Source of the DNA: Elusimicrobia bacterium UBA4817
Lineage (GTDB): Bacteria; Elusimicrobiota; UBA8919
DNA length: 55,734 nt
Assembly (NCBI GenBank): GCA_002402375.1
Contig: DHFT01000055.1
Location: 1 to 55,734, forward strand
Direction: 5' to 3'
The notes beneath the pieces were generated by a model that was not told where the DNA came from, did not search any database, and saw only the letters and a program-made list of their open reading frames with translations. The stretch's first letter is position 1. Each line of letters begins with the position of its first letter. Shown here one piece after another: positions 1 through 9,249 of the stretch. The translations under genes and the position numbers were made by a program.

Positions 1-38
1 TTTAAAATCAATATCGGCTCTCGGGGGTCATTTTTTTA

Positions 39-67
39 TTGCATTTTTGCCGTTTTTTTAGTAAAAT
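39..67 (+). promoter_or_regulatory. Candidate sigma70-type promoter of argG
   Basis: A -35-like TTGCAT (39-44) and a -10-like TAAAAT (62-67) are separated by 17 bases. A GGAGG ribosome site at 77-81 and the argG ATG at 88 follow. This is pattern matching only. Confidence 0.5.
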
Positions 68-87
68 AACCGATTTGGAGGCGTGAT

Positions 88-1284
88 ATGAAAATAGTTC
101 TTGCTTATTCCGGCGGGCTGGATACATCGGTAATGATAAAATGGCTGAAAGAAAATTACAATGCGGAGGTTATTGCCTGCATTGTTGATGTCGGTCAGAC
201 CGATGAGGATTTGTCAAAAGTTCACCAGAAAGCGTTAAAAACCGGTGCATTAAGGGCATATACTATTGACGCAAAAAAAGAGTTTGTTGAAAAATATATT
301 TTCCCTGCGGTAAAGGCGAATGCGGTTTATGAGGGAAAATATTTTCTCGGAACTTCACTCGCGAGGCCTTTAATTGCGGAAAAGGTTATTGACATAGCAA
401 AAAAAGAAAAAGCGGATGCGGTTTCTCACGGCGCCACCGGAAAAGGCAACGACCAGGTGAGATTTGAACTAACATTTAAGGCGTTGATGCCGTCTATAAA
501 AATAATCGCGCCATGGAGAGAGTGGAAGTTGAAATCCCGGCAGGATGAAATAGAGTATGCGAAAAAGTACGGGATTCCGCTGCCTGTTTCAAAAGAAAAA
601 CCGTATTCGTCGGACGCAAATTTGTGGCATATTTCTTACGAAGGCGGTATTTTGGAAAATCCCGGCAATGCGCCCGACGCTCAAATGTTTCAGATGACCG
701 TTTCGCCTGAAAAAGCGCCCGACAAACCGACGGTAATAGATCTTTATTTTGAAAAAGGCGTGCCGACGAAAATCAACGGCAAAAAATACGGGCCCGTTGA
801 GATAATAGAAAAATTGAATGAACTTGGCGGAAAAAACGGCATCGGAAGATGCGATGCCGTGGAAAACCGGCTGGTGGGAATGAAATCACGGGGCGTTTAT
901 GAGGCGCCCGCCGCGACCATACTCTATATCGCTCACAGAGAAATTGAATCGCTGGTTTTAGACAGAGAAACCTCTCATTTTAAGGAAATTTTGACGGTAA
1001 AATATTCTGAAATTGCCTATTACGGTTTGTGGCGGTCGCAACTGAAAAAAGCGATTGACGGTTTTATCAACGAAACGCAGAAAAATGTCACCGGCTCCGT
1101 GAAGTTAAAACTTTATAAAGGCAACTGTATTGTTTTAGGAAGGATTTCGCCGAAATCACTTTACTGGGAAAAACTTTCTACGTTTGAAAAAGAGGATATT
1201 TACAATCAAAAAGATGCAGAGGGCTTTATAAATCTGTTCGGGCTGCCGTTAAAAGTTGAAGCGATTCTTAGACGGCAAAAATAA
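88..1284 (+). CDS. argG: Argininosuccinate synthase
   Basis: Cytoplasmic enzyme of arginine synthesis that joins citrulline and aspartate with ATP to give argininosuccinate. The 398-residue length is normal for the family. The N-terminal ATP-pyrophosphatase motif AYSGGLDTSV lies at residues 6-15, and the typical stretches GATGKGNDQVRFE and EGGILENP follow. GGAGG six bases before the ATG supports the start. argH comes next, so the last two arginine steps are adjacent, separated by a 135-base spacer holding a dispersed repeat. Identification is secure from family motifs. Confidence 0.97.
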   Translation: MKIVLAYSGGLDTSVMIKWLKENYNAEVIACIVDVGQTDEDLSKVHQKALKTGALRAYTIDAKKEFVEKYIFPAVKANAVYEGKYFLGTSLARPLIAEKVIDIAKKEKADAVSHGATGKGNDQVRFELTFKALMPSIKIIAPWREWKLKSRQDEIEYAKKYGIPLPVSKEKPYSSDANLWHISYEGGILENPGNAPDAQMFQMTVSPEKAPDKPTVIDLYFEKGVPTKINGKKYGPVEIIEKLNELGGKNGIGRCDAVENRLVGMKSRGVYEAPAATILYIAHREIESLVLDRETSHFKEILTVKYSEIAYYGLWRSQLKKAIDGFINETQKNVTGSVKLKLYKGNCIVLGRISPKSLYWEKLSTFEKEDIYNQKDAEGFINLFGLPLKVEAILRRQK

Positions 1285-1292
1285 AAAAGAGT

Positions 1293-1399
1293 AACCACAG
1301 ATGAACGCAGATGACACGAAGTGTCATTCTGAACGAAGTGAAGAATCTCGAGATGTTTCGCTCCGCTCAACATGACATTTCTGTGTGTATCTGCGGTTA
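1293..1399. repeat. Nested dispersed palindromic repeat in the argG-argH spacer
   Basis: An outer imperfect inverted repeat (AACCACAGAT at 1293-1302 against ATCTGCGGTT at 1390-1399) encloses an inner block that starts GTGTCATTCTGAACGAAG and ends CAACATGACA. The inner GTCATTC...GAAGAATCTC pattern recurs upstream of dapF (8272-8333), and a GTCATT...CAATCTC relative lies inside dapF. Widespread short interspersed repeats in many bacteria have this form; no coding role is seen. Confidence 0.7.
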
Positions 1400-1419
1400 A
1401 AAATAAAAAAGAGGTTTTT

Positions 1420-2726
1420 ATGAACTTAGAAAAATTTGTTTCATCCATTGATTACGATGTTAAACTTACAAAATATGATATTTTGGGAAGCATCGCCCAT
1501 ACAAAAATGCTTGCCAAATGTAAAATTATTTCACAAAGTGATGCAAAAAAAATTATTAACGGACTTAACTCAATCAAGAAAGATTCTGAGTCGGGAAAAA
1601 TAAAATTTACCGGCGAGGATATTCACACTTCAATAGAAGCCGAACTCAAAAAAAGAATAGGTGAAGTGGCCGGAAAAATGCACACTGCAAGAAGTAGAAA
1701 CGACCAGGTGTTGCTCGCTGAACGGCTTTACCTGAAAGACGAGATAGGAATAATCGTTGAAGAAATAGACGGAACGATTGATGCAATTAAAAAGGTTGCA
1801 CAAAAAAATTTATCGGCTGTTATGCCGGGTTTCACACATCTGCAAAACGCTCAGCCGGTTTTGTTCAGCCATTGGTTTTTGTCTTACGGATGGATGTTGA
1901 AAAGAGACAAAGAAAGATTTAAGGACTGTTACAAAAGGGTTGATGTTATGCCTTTGGGCAGCGCTGCTTTTGCGGGAACGGAATTCCCGATAGACAGAAA
2001 TTTTGTCGCAAAAGAACTCGGTTTTTCCAAAATTTCGGAGAATTCCGTTGATACCGTTTCCGACAGGGATTTTTTAATTGAATTTTTGTTTGACTGTTCG
2101 CTTTTATCAATGCATCTGTCGCGGCTGGCGGAAGAAATTATAATCTGGACATCTGCACAATTCGGATTTATTGCGCTTTCGGAACGGTTCACTACGGGTT
2201 CGTCTATTATGCCGCAGAAAAAAAATCCGGATTTTGCGGAACTTATAAGAGGAAAAACCGGCAGAACTTACGGCAATTTAATTTCGCTTTTAACTATGAT
2301 GAAAGGGCTACCGTTGTCTTATAACAGGGATATGCAGGAAGATAAAGAACCGCTTTTTGATTCCGTTGAAACAATAAAAAACATGCTGGATGTTTCGTCG
2401 GCAATGATAGACACCGTTAAAATAAATTCCGAAAAAATGCTGTCCTCCTGCAAAAACGGATTTATTCTCGCAACGGATGTCGCCGACTATCTGACATCCA
2501 AAGGCATTCCTTTCAGAACGGCGTATAATATCGTCGGTAAAATTGTGAATTACTGCATTAAAAACAAAAAATCATTTAATGATTTGTCAATTGCAGAATG
2601 GAAAAAGTTTTCAGAGAAATTTGAAAAATCCGTTTTCGGAGTTTTAGATTTCAGAAAATCAACTGAATTAAGAAAATCTTATGGCGGCACATCTTTGTCG
2701 TCGGTAAAACAGCAACTAAAAAAATT

Positions 2727-2730
<4 letters not shown>
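1420..2730 (+). CDS. argH: Argininosuccinate lyase
   Basis: Splits argininosuccinate into arginine and fumarate in the cytoplasm. The 436-residue protein has the fumarase/aspartase-superfamily signature GSSIMPQKKNPD near residue 260, HTARSRNDQV near residue 88 and TFTHLQ-like GFTHLQNAQP. A longer reading from 1372 would add residues encoded by the repeat. The start is set at 1420 because GAGG at 1411-1414 precedes it and the family N-terminus begins there. The stop overlaps the next gene by ATGA, implying translational coupling with the TolC-like gene. Confidence 0.96.
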
Positions 2731-4064
<1,334 letters not shown>

Positions 4065-4069
4065 AAATA

Positions 4070-5023
4070 ATGGTTATTCGCCGTTGGTTGAGTATTTTAC
4101 TGCTGACCACTTACCACTTACTACTTACTACTTCCCTTATTTATTCTCAAAATGACGAATTATTAAGAGAACTGTTGTGGAAGGATTTCCTGTCTCTTTC
4201 GGCTGCCCGTCCCAAAATTGCACTTGTTTTAGGCGGCGGCGGCGCCCGCGGGCTAGCCCATATCGGCGTATTAAAAGCATTTGAAGAAAAAAAAATTCCC
4301 GTTGACATTATAGTCGGCACCAGCGTCGGTGCGCTTATCGGAGGGCTTTACGCTTCGGGGATGAGCATTTCCGATTTGGAAAAAATGAGTCAAGGCATCG
4401 GCTGGAATAAAATATCAAATCTTTCGGCGACCAAATTGCTGACTCTTATTACGGCAGAGTCGCTTTTAAGCACTGAAAAACTTGAAAAGTATCTTAAAAA
4501 ACATATCGGCAATAAAAGGTTTGACGAATTAAAAATTCCTTTTGCCTGTATTGCGTGTGACATAAAAACCGGCGAGAGAATAGTTTTTAAGGACGGCGAA
4601 GCGGCGTTTGCCATGAGGGCTTCGGCGACTATTCCGGGGGTTTTTAAGCCGGTTGAATACCGGCATCGTCTTCTTGTTGACGGCGGCATTGTTGACAATC
4701 TGCCCGTTGATATAGCAAAAGTTATGGGCGCAGATTTTATAATTGCCGTCTATCCGCAGGCGGACCATACAACTTTTGAAATAAAAAATGTGATGACAAC
4801 GCTTTCGCAGGTAATAAACTTACAGGGTGGTTTTCTTACGGAAAAGCAGATGCCCGCCGCCGATTTTTTGCTTATTCCGAATGTTAAAAATGTTAATATA
4901 ATAGAACTTGACCGGTCTCAGGAATGTATGGAAGCGGGCGTTATTTCCGGAAGAAGCAAGGTTAATGAACTCAAAGATAAAATTTTAGAAAAGTTTATTG
5001 ATAAAATCGCATTTACAAAATGA
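4070..5023 (+). CDS. Patatin-like phospholipase (RssA/NTE type)
   Basis: Predicted exported serine lipid acyl hydrolase. The oxyanion motif GGGGARG lies near residue 54, the nucleophile elbow GTSVGA near residue 82, and the catalytic Asp motif DGG near residue 203 (VDGGIVDNLPVD). This gives a complete Ser-Asp dyad. A 26-residue signal ends IYSQ; its apolar core LLTTYHLLLTT is encoded by four ACYACTT heptamers (4106-4133). At 317 residues it is the single-domain form without an Omp85 barrel. The stop overlaps the next start as ATGA. Confidence 0.88.
   Translation: MVIRRWLSILLLTTYHLLLTTSLIYSQNDELLRELLWKDFLSLSAARPKIALVLGGGGARGLAHIGVLKAFEEKKIPVDIIVGTSVGALIGGLYASGMSISDLEKMSQGIGWNKISNLSATKLLTLITAESLLSTEKLEKYLKKHIGNKRFDELKIPFACIACDIKTGERIVFKDGEAAFAMRASATIPGVFKPVEYRHRLLVDGGIVDNLPVDIAKVMGADFIIAVYPQADHTTFEIKNVMTTLSQVINLQGGFLTEKQMPAADFLLIPNVKNVNIIELDRSQECMEAGVISGRSKVNELKDKILEKFIDKIAFTK
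4106..4133 (+). repeat. Heptamer array in the patatin signal peptide
   Basis: Four perfect-period units: ACCACTT twice, then ACTACTT twice. They encode most of the hydrophobic core of the patatin signal. Confidence 0.9.
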
Positions 5024-5109
5024 AAAAGTTTTTTTACCTTTTACCTTTCACCTTTTACCTGCCTTTTTGCCGATATGGAGAAAACAGCGGAAGAAAAGGC
5101 GGCGATTAA
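5020..5109 (+). other. Out-of-frame signal-peptide ORF of the TPR gene
   Basis: The ATG at 5020 overlaps the patatin stop as ATGA, the same coupling used by neighbouring genes. It opens a 29-codon frame beginning MKKFFYLLPFTFYLPFC, a clear signal start, then runs to a stop at 5107-5109 in the wrong frame for the TPR protein. Four heptamers (TTTTACC three times, TTTCACC once; 5032-5059) encode the core. Loss of one unit or gain of two would join this start to the TPR frame. Confidence 0.65.
5032..5059 (+). repeat. TTTTACC heptamer array, four units
   Basis: Units at 5032, 5039, 5046 (TTTCACC) and 5053. The same unit, five times and in frame, encodes the signal of the lipoprotein at 34446. Confidence 0.9.
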
Positions 5110-5851
5110 ATATACTGCCACCGCCAAATCCAAAAAAGAAAAGATTGATTTTTATATTTCAAAGGGTGACGAACGACTGCTTCGCAGCGAATACAGTTAT
5201 GCTATTGATTACTATAACGAAGCAAAAACACTTAAGAAAAAAAATCCGAAAGTTCTTTTACGGCTCGGCGAGAGTTACCGTCTGGCGGATATGAAAGATG
5301 AAGCGATTGGGTCATACAGTAAAGCGTTAAAATACGGTTCAAAGGATATAAGAATTTTTCTCGGATTGGGCATTGTTTATAGGGCAAAATATCTTTATGA
5401 ACAGTCGGAGGAATTTTATAAAAGAGCGTCGGAACTTGAAAAAAATAACACACAAGCATTAACGGGTCTCGCGGATATTTATAGTGAACAGGGTAAATAT
5501 CAGCAAGCGATTGAACTTTACGAAAAAATCCTGTCTATAAGTCCGACCGACGAAGTGAAATTAAAACTTGCTATGTTAAATATTCTTGTAGGTTATGATG
5601 GGGATGTTAAACAATATTATACCGCAATGTCCGCTTCCAAAATATTAAACGGTTATATTAATCTTAAAAAAAATCCGGATAATGCGCTCTCTGATTTTAT
5701 CTCCGCCGACGAGTATTTTTTGAGAGCAGTCGCTTATCTGAGAAAAAATGATTTGTCAAATGCAAAAAAAAGTCTTGATGTCGTTAAAAACGGGAAAGAA
5801 AATACACTTTCTAAAAAACTATCAGTCGCCCTCAGTAAACACATTCAATGA
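5075..5851 (+). CDS. TPR-repeat protein, probably missing its in-frame signal peptide
   Basis: 258 residues dominated by tetratricopeptide repeats (YAIDYYNEAKTLKKKNPKVLLRLGESY, IRIFLGLGIVYRAKYLYEQSEEFYKRA, TQALTGLADIYSEQGKYQQAIELYEKI), so a protein-interaction scaffold. No ribosome site precedes the ATG at 5075. The natural start is the coupled ATG at 5020, which is out of frame through the number of heptamers in the signal. If one unit were lost the product would begin MKKFFYLSPFTCLFAD and join MEKTAEE. It is either a cytoplasmic protein, a recently broken gene or a slippage-switched exported protein. The stop overlaps the MFS gene start (ATGA). Confidence 0.7.
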   Translation: MEKTAEEKAAIKYTATAKSKKEKIDFYISKGDERLLRSEYSYAIDYYNEAKTLKKKNPKVLLRLGESYRLADMKDEAIGSYSKALKYGSKDIRIFLGLGIVYRAKYLYEQSEEFYKRASELEKNNTQALTGLADIYSEQGKYQQAIELYEKILSISPTDEVKLKLAMLNILVGYDGDVKQYYTAMSASKILNGYINLKKNPDNALSDFISADEYFLRAVAYLRKNDLSNAKKSLDVVKNGKENTLSKKLSVALSKHIQ

Positions 5852-6978
5852 ACAGAAATTTTATTTTTGCTATTTTAACGACTACGCTATCCATTTCCGG
5901 TATTGACATATTGATTCCGATTCTTCCGGTTAATTTTTTAAGGATAACCAACAGCCCGTCTTTAATGGGTATCCTAATGGGCATTACATCACTGGCTGCC
6001 GTTTTATTGCGTCCTTTTTCATCCTCCTTTATCGGCAAAATGGGTCTTAAAAGAGCAATGCTCGTCGGTGCGTTAATTCTTTCAGTCGTGGCGTTTTCAT
6101 ATGGTATCACGGATAGTTTTAAAACTCTTGTGGTATTGAGAATTTTTTTCGGCGCAGGTATTATTTTATTTTTTGTCAGTGTTTGGTCTCTTATGGGCGT
6201 AATTATTCCGTCGGAAAAACGGGGTTTTGCGTTGAGCGTTTATACGGTCGCTTTTTTGTTCCCGTATTTCTACGCGCCGTTTATAGGCACAAAATTAAGC
6301 GGATTCACCCCGTTTTTAATATCCGGGATTTTATTTTTGCTCGCCGTAAGTTCCTGTTTTTTTATAGACGATAGAGGGCTGCATTCCAAAGACGGGCACG
6401 GATTTTTTGCAACACTTTTCCGTCGTGATTTATTTGTTCCCGGGCTTATAATTTTTTCCGTAATTCTTGCGGATGCTTCTGTCACAGTTTTTTTGCCTTT
6501 AATCGCTCGCGATAGAATTATAGGCAACTACGGATTATTTTTTACCATTTTTTCCGTCTCAACCGTATTTTTCCGGCTTTACCTTGGCAGATATTATACG
6601 CACAATAACAGGAGCAGATTTGTAATCTGGGGAATGATTCTTATGTTTTTAAGTTTTGTTGTCGTCGGTTTTGCAAACTCGCTCCTGCTTCTTTTAATTT
6701 CCGGATTTCTGTACGGCACGGGTTTTGCACTAACAGACCCTAACCTTTTTGTCCTTATCATAGAAAGACGGAAAGATTTTTCTATGACGCAGGTTATGGC
6801 GGGCTACGGCGGATTTTTTGATTTCGGTTACGCTGCCGGACCTTTGATTATGGGACTGATTTATAAGAATTTCGGCGAATTTGGGTTATATTTCTCGGCA
6901 TCTATTTTTGTATTTATCGGATTTTTAATTTCAATAATGTATTTTAAAAAAAGATGCGAGGGATTAGGCGGACTTTAG
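5848..6978 (+). CDS. MFS transporter
   Basis: Integral membrane permease of 376 residues with about 11-12 hydrophobic segments. The loop between helices 2 and 3 (FIGKMGLKRAMLVGAL) resembles the major-facilitator GxLaDrxGrkxxl motif, and GLGFADPN-like FGTGFALTDPNLFVLI lies in the second half. The substrate cannot be read from sequence; drug or sugar efflux types are both possible. Its last codons and stop (6976-6978) fall inside a perfect hairpin repeat at 6966-6985. The start overlaps the TPR gene stop. Confidence 0.85.
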   Translation: MNRNFIFAILTTTLSISGIDILIPILPVNFLRITNSPSLMGILMGITSLAAVLLRPFSSSFIGKMGLKRAMLVGALILSVVAFSYGITDSFKTLVVLRIFFGAGIILFFVSVWSLMGVIIPSEKRGFALSVYTVAFLFPYFYAPFIGTKLSGFTPFLISGILFLLAVSSCFFIDDRGLHSKDGHGFFATLFRRDLFVPGLIIFSVILADASVTVFLPLIARDRIIGNYGLFFTIFSVSTVFFRLYLGRYYTHNNRSRFVIWGMILMFLSFVVVGFANSLLLLLISGFLYGTGFALTDPNLFVLIIERRKDFSMTQVMAGYGGFFDFGYAAGPLIMGLIYKNFGEFGLYFSASIFVFIGFLISIMYFKKRCEGLGGL

Positions 6979-6985
6979 TCCGCCT
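6966..6985. repeat. Perfect hairpin AGGCGGACT-TT-AGTCCGCCT
   Basis: Nine-base stem with a TT loop overlapping the MFS stop codon. No T-run follows, so a terminator role is doubtful. It is one member of a set of 8-9 bp hairpins with two-base TT/TC loops in this window. Confidence 0.75.
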
Positions 6986-7010
6986 GTCAAAGCCCGAAGC
7001 ATCATACAAT

Positions 7011-7048
7011 AATGTAGCCGACACTTCAGTGTCGGTGAGCGAAGCGAA
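7011..7048. repeat. Dispersed palindrome upstream of lysA
   Basis: Hairpin CCGACACT-TC-AGTGTCGG (7018-7035) is flanked by AATGTAG before and GTGAGCGAAGCGAA after. A near copy with different stem bases lies upstream of the ATPase A gene (25851-25887). The lysA ribosome site follows directly. Confidence 0.75.
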
Positions 7049-7057
7049 AGGAGAATT

Positions 7058-8269
7058 ATGCTGAAATACAAAAACAAGTTGTTATTTATTGACGATGTTT
7101 CCGTCTTTGATGCGGCGGTTAAGGCGGGCACGCCGTTTTATCTCTACGGGAAAAAGAAACTTCTGGAAAACTACAATGCCCTTAACGATGCATTTTCCGG
7201 AATAAAGCACATAATTTGCTATGCGGTAAAAGCAAATGAAAATCCGCATATATTAAAAATTCTTGCCGAAAAAGGATGCGGCGCAGATATCGTATCCGCC
7301 GGCGAATTAAATCTTGCCGTCTCCTGCGGCGTAAGTTGTCAGAAAATTGTTTTTGCAGGCGTAGGCAAAACAGATGAGGAAATTCGCGCTGCGCTAAAAA
7401 AAGATATTTTGATGTTTAATGTTGAGTCAATCCCTGAACTTTACAGAATAGACAAAATTGCAAAGTCACTCGGCAGAACAGCGGGAATTTCTTTCAGGGT
7501 AAATCCCGACATAAATGCAAAAACCCATCCGCATATTACCACGGGGCTTCCTCACAATAAGTTCGGGTTGTGTTTTGAGGAAGCGTTTGAGGGCTATCTT
7601 TTGGCGAAGGAACTTAAAAATATAAAGATTGTCGGACTTCATCTGCACATCGGTTCGCAGATAACCGACAAAGATTCATTTGAACTTGCATCAAAAAAGG
7701 TTTCCGGATATATCAAAAAACTTTCCGCAGCAAAGATAAAACTTAGATATATTGATATGGGCGGCGGTCTTGGAATAAAATATAATGACGAAAAAATAAT
7801 TACTCCAAAGGATTATGCGAAAGCGATTATGTCAAATCTTCCGAAAAACCACACAATAATTTTGGAGCCGGGCAGATTTATTGTTGCCGAAGCGGGTATT
7901 TTGGTCACAAAAATAATTTACGTCAAAAAAACATCAAAAAAGAATTTTTTAATAGTTGATGCCGGTATGAACGATTTGGCAAGGCCCGCTATCTACGGGG
8001 CATATCACGAAATTATTCCGGTTGCATTAAGAGAGGGCGAAAAACATAACTGGGATATTGCCGGTCCTATTTGCGAGTCGTCCGATATTTTTGCGAAAGA
8101 CAGGCAGATGCCGAAAGTTTCAGAAGGCGATTACCTTGCTATTTTATGCGCCGGTGCTTACGGATATTCAATGTCGTCAAATTACAACCTGCGTCCCCGT
8201 CCGGCGGAAGTGCTTGTTGAAGGGAAAAAATGGAAGGTAATAAGAAAAAGGGAAAATCTGTCATTTTGA
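7058..8269 (+). CDS. lysA: Diaminopimelate decarboxylase
   Basis: PLP enzyme (fold III) that makes lysine from meso-diaminopimelate. Motifs: CYAVKANENP with the PLP lysine near residue 55, HLHIGSQI, MGGGLGI, EPGRFIVAEAG, CESSD with the intersubunit cysteine, and the C-terminal GAYGYSMSSNYN. The 403-residue length fits. An AGGAG site before the ATG supports the start. dapF follows, and dapA lies 12 kb downstream, so the lysine/peptidoglycan branch is partly clustered. Confidence 0.95.
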   Translation: MLKYKNKLLFIDDVSVFDAAVKAGTPFYLYGKKKLLENYNALNDAFSGIKHIICYAVKANENPHILKILAEKGCGADIVSAGELNLAVSCGVSCQKIVFAGVGKTDEEIRAALKKDILMFNVESIPELYRIDKIAKSLGRTAGISFRVNPDINAKTHPHITTGLPHNKFGLCFEEAFEGYLLAKELKNIKIVGLHLHIGSQITDKDSFELASKKVSGYIKKLSAAKIKLRYIDMGGGLGIKYNDEKIITPKDYAKAIMSNLPKNHTIILEPGRFIVAEAGILVTKIIYVKKTSKKNFLIVDAGMNDLARPAIYGAYHEIIPVALREGEKHNWDIAGPICESSDIFAKDRQMPKVSEGDYLAILCAGAYGYSMSSNYNLRPRPAEVLVEGKKWKVIRKRENLSF

Positions 8270-8271
8270 GT

Positions 8272-8333
8272 CCCGTATGTCATTCCGTGCTTGACACGGA
8301 ATCTACGGGATAAACTCCGCGAAGAATCTCGTA
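8272..8333. repeat. Dispersed GTCATTCCG-type palindrome between lysA and dapF
   Basis: CCCGTA (8272-8277) pairs with TACGGG (8304-8309), and ATTCCGTG (8282-8289) with CACGGAAT (8295-8302). The tail CGAAGAATCTCG matches the end of the inner block in the argG-argH spacer. Confidence 0.75.
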
Positions 8334-8338
8334 TTATT

Positions 8339-9154
8339 ATGAATATAAATTTTACAAAAATGTCCGGCAGCGGGAATGATTTCATAGTTATTGACAACAG
8401 AAATAAAATTGTCAAGGATGCATCCGCTTTTGCCAAAAAATACTGTAACAGAGAAGGTGTGGACGGGCTTTTGCTTGTTGAAAAACCCCTGCAAAAGCAA
8501 AACGATTTTAGAATGGTTTATTACAATTCCGACGGGAGTCATGCCTCTTTTTGCGGCAACGGCGCCCGGTGTATATCGCTTTTTGCGTATCTTAATAAAA
8601 TCGCTCCGTCAAAAATGAGTTTTAAATCCGATGCCGGCTTGATAACTGCGGAAATAAGAGATGCTGCTGGGGGTCATTGCGAGAGCCGACTTGTCGGCTC
8701 GTGGCAATCTCGTGTTGTAAAAGTAAAAATGCCTTCTCCGAAAAATTTTAAGCTGGACTTCGGATTGCCCGCCGGCGGCAAAAATTTTACTGCCTCTTTT
8801 GCCAACACCGGCGTTCCGCACACCGTAATTTTTGTCAAAGATATAAAAAATGTTGATGTGAATAAACTCGGTCGGCTCATCAGATTTCATAAAAAATTTA
8901 AGCCCGCCGGCACAAATGTCAATTTTGTAAAAGTTTTAGGCAAAAACAAACTTCAAGTCAGAACCTACGAGAGAGGTGTGGAAGCCGAAACGCGCGCCTG
9001 CGGAACGGGAGTTGTTGCCTCGGCGGTAATTTCAATTATGAAAAAATATGTTTCCTCCCCGGTCAGCGTTCTAACCCAAGGCGGCGAAATCTTAAAAGTA
9101 TATTACGACGGTAAAACCGCCTTTTTTGAAGGGAAAGTCAGTTTTATTTTTTGA
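8339..9154 (+). CDS. dapF: Diaminopimelate epimerase with an in-frame palindromic repeat
   Basis: Converts LL- to meso-diaminopimelate using two cysteines, seen here as FCGNGARC and ACGTG near the C-terminus. MSGSGNDF opens the fold. The start at 8339 is preferred over 8291 because the earlier codons fall in a spacer repeat. Between AEIRDAAG and VVKVKMPSP lies a segment (GGHCESRLVGSWQSR) encoded by a hairpin repeat at 8673-8713, probably inserted into a surface loop. Both catalytic sites remain, so activity is likely kept. Confidence 0.92.
   Translation: MNINFTKMSGSGNDFIVIDNRNKIVKDASAFAKKYCNREGVDGLLLVEKPLQKQNDFRMVYYNSDGSHASFCGNGARCISLFAYLNKIAPSKMSFKSDAGLITAEIRDAAGGHCESRLVGSWQSRVVKVKMPSPKNFKLDFGLPAGGKNFTASFANTGVPHTVIFVKDIKNVDVNKLGRLIRFHKKFKPAGTNVNFVKVLGKNKLQVRTYERGVEAETRACGTGVVASAVISIMKKYVSSPVSVLTQGGEILKVYYDGKTAFFEGKVSFIF
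8673..8713. repeat. Palindromic repeat inserted in frame within dapF
   Basis: GTCATTGCGA opens the element. GAGCCGAC-TT-GTCGGCTC (8683-8700) is a perfect stem, ATTGC (8676-8680) pairs with GCAAT (8704-8708), and CAATCTCG closes it. The outer words match the GTCATT...GAATCTCG class in the two upstream spacers. Confidence 0.8.
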
Positions 9155-9249
9155 GGTACAGGTATTATGAAACTACATTCCTGCCTACGCTGATGCTGTG
9201 GCAGGCAAGTTGACCCGAACTGACAAGGAAGATTTTAGATGATAAAAAT

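Noticed and set aside
4998..5294. 98-codon + frame across the TPR gene start.
   Set aside because: It is an out-of-frame reading of the TPR region. The coupled start at 5020 and the TPR frame explain the sequence better.
6966..6985. Perfect hairpin at the MFS stop as a rho-independent terminator.
   Set aside because: No T-rich run follows the stem, and the same kind of hairpin occurs inside spacers and inside dapF.
9179..9208. CCTGCC...GGCAGG inverted repeat downstream of dapF as a terminator.
   Set aside because: The loop is long, the arms are six bases and no T-run follows; it may be part of a dispersed repeat but was too short to call.
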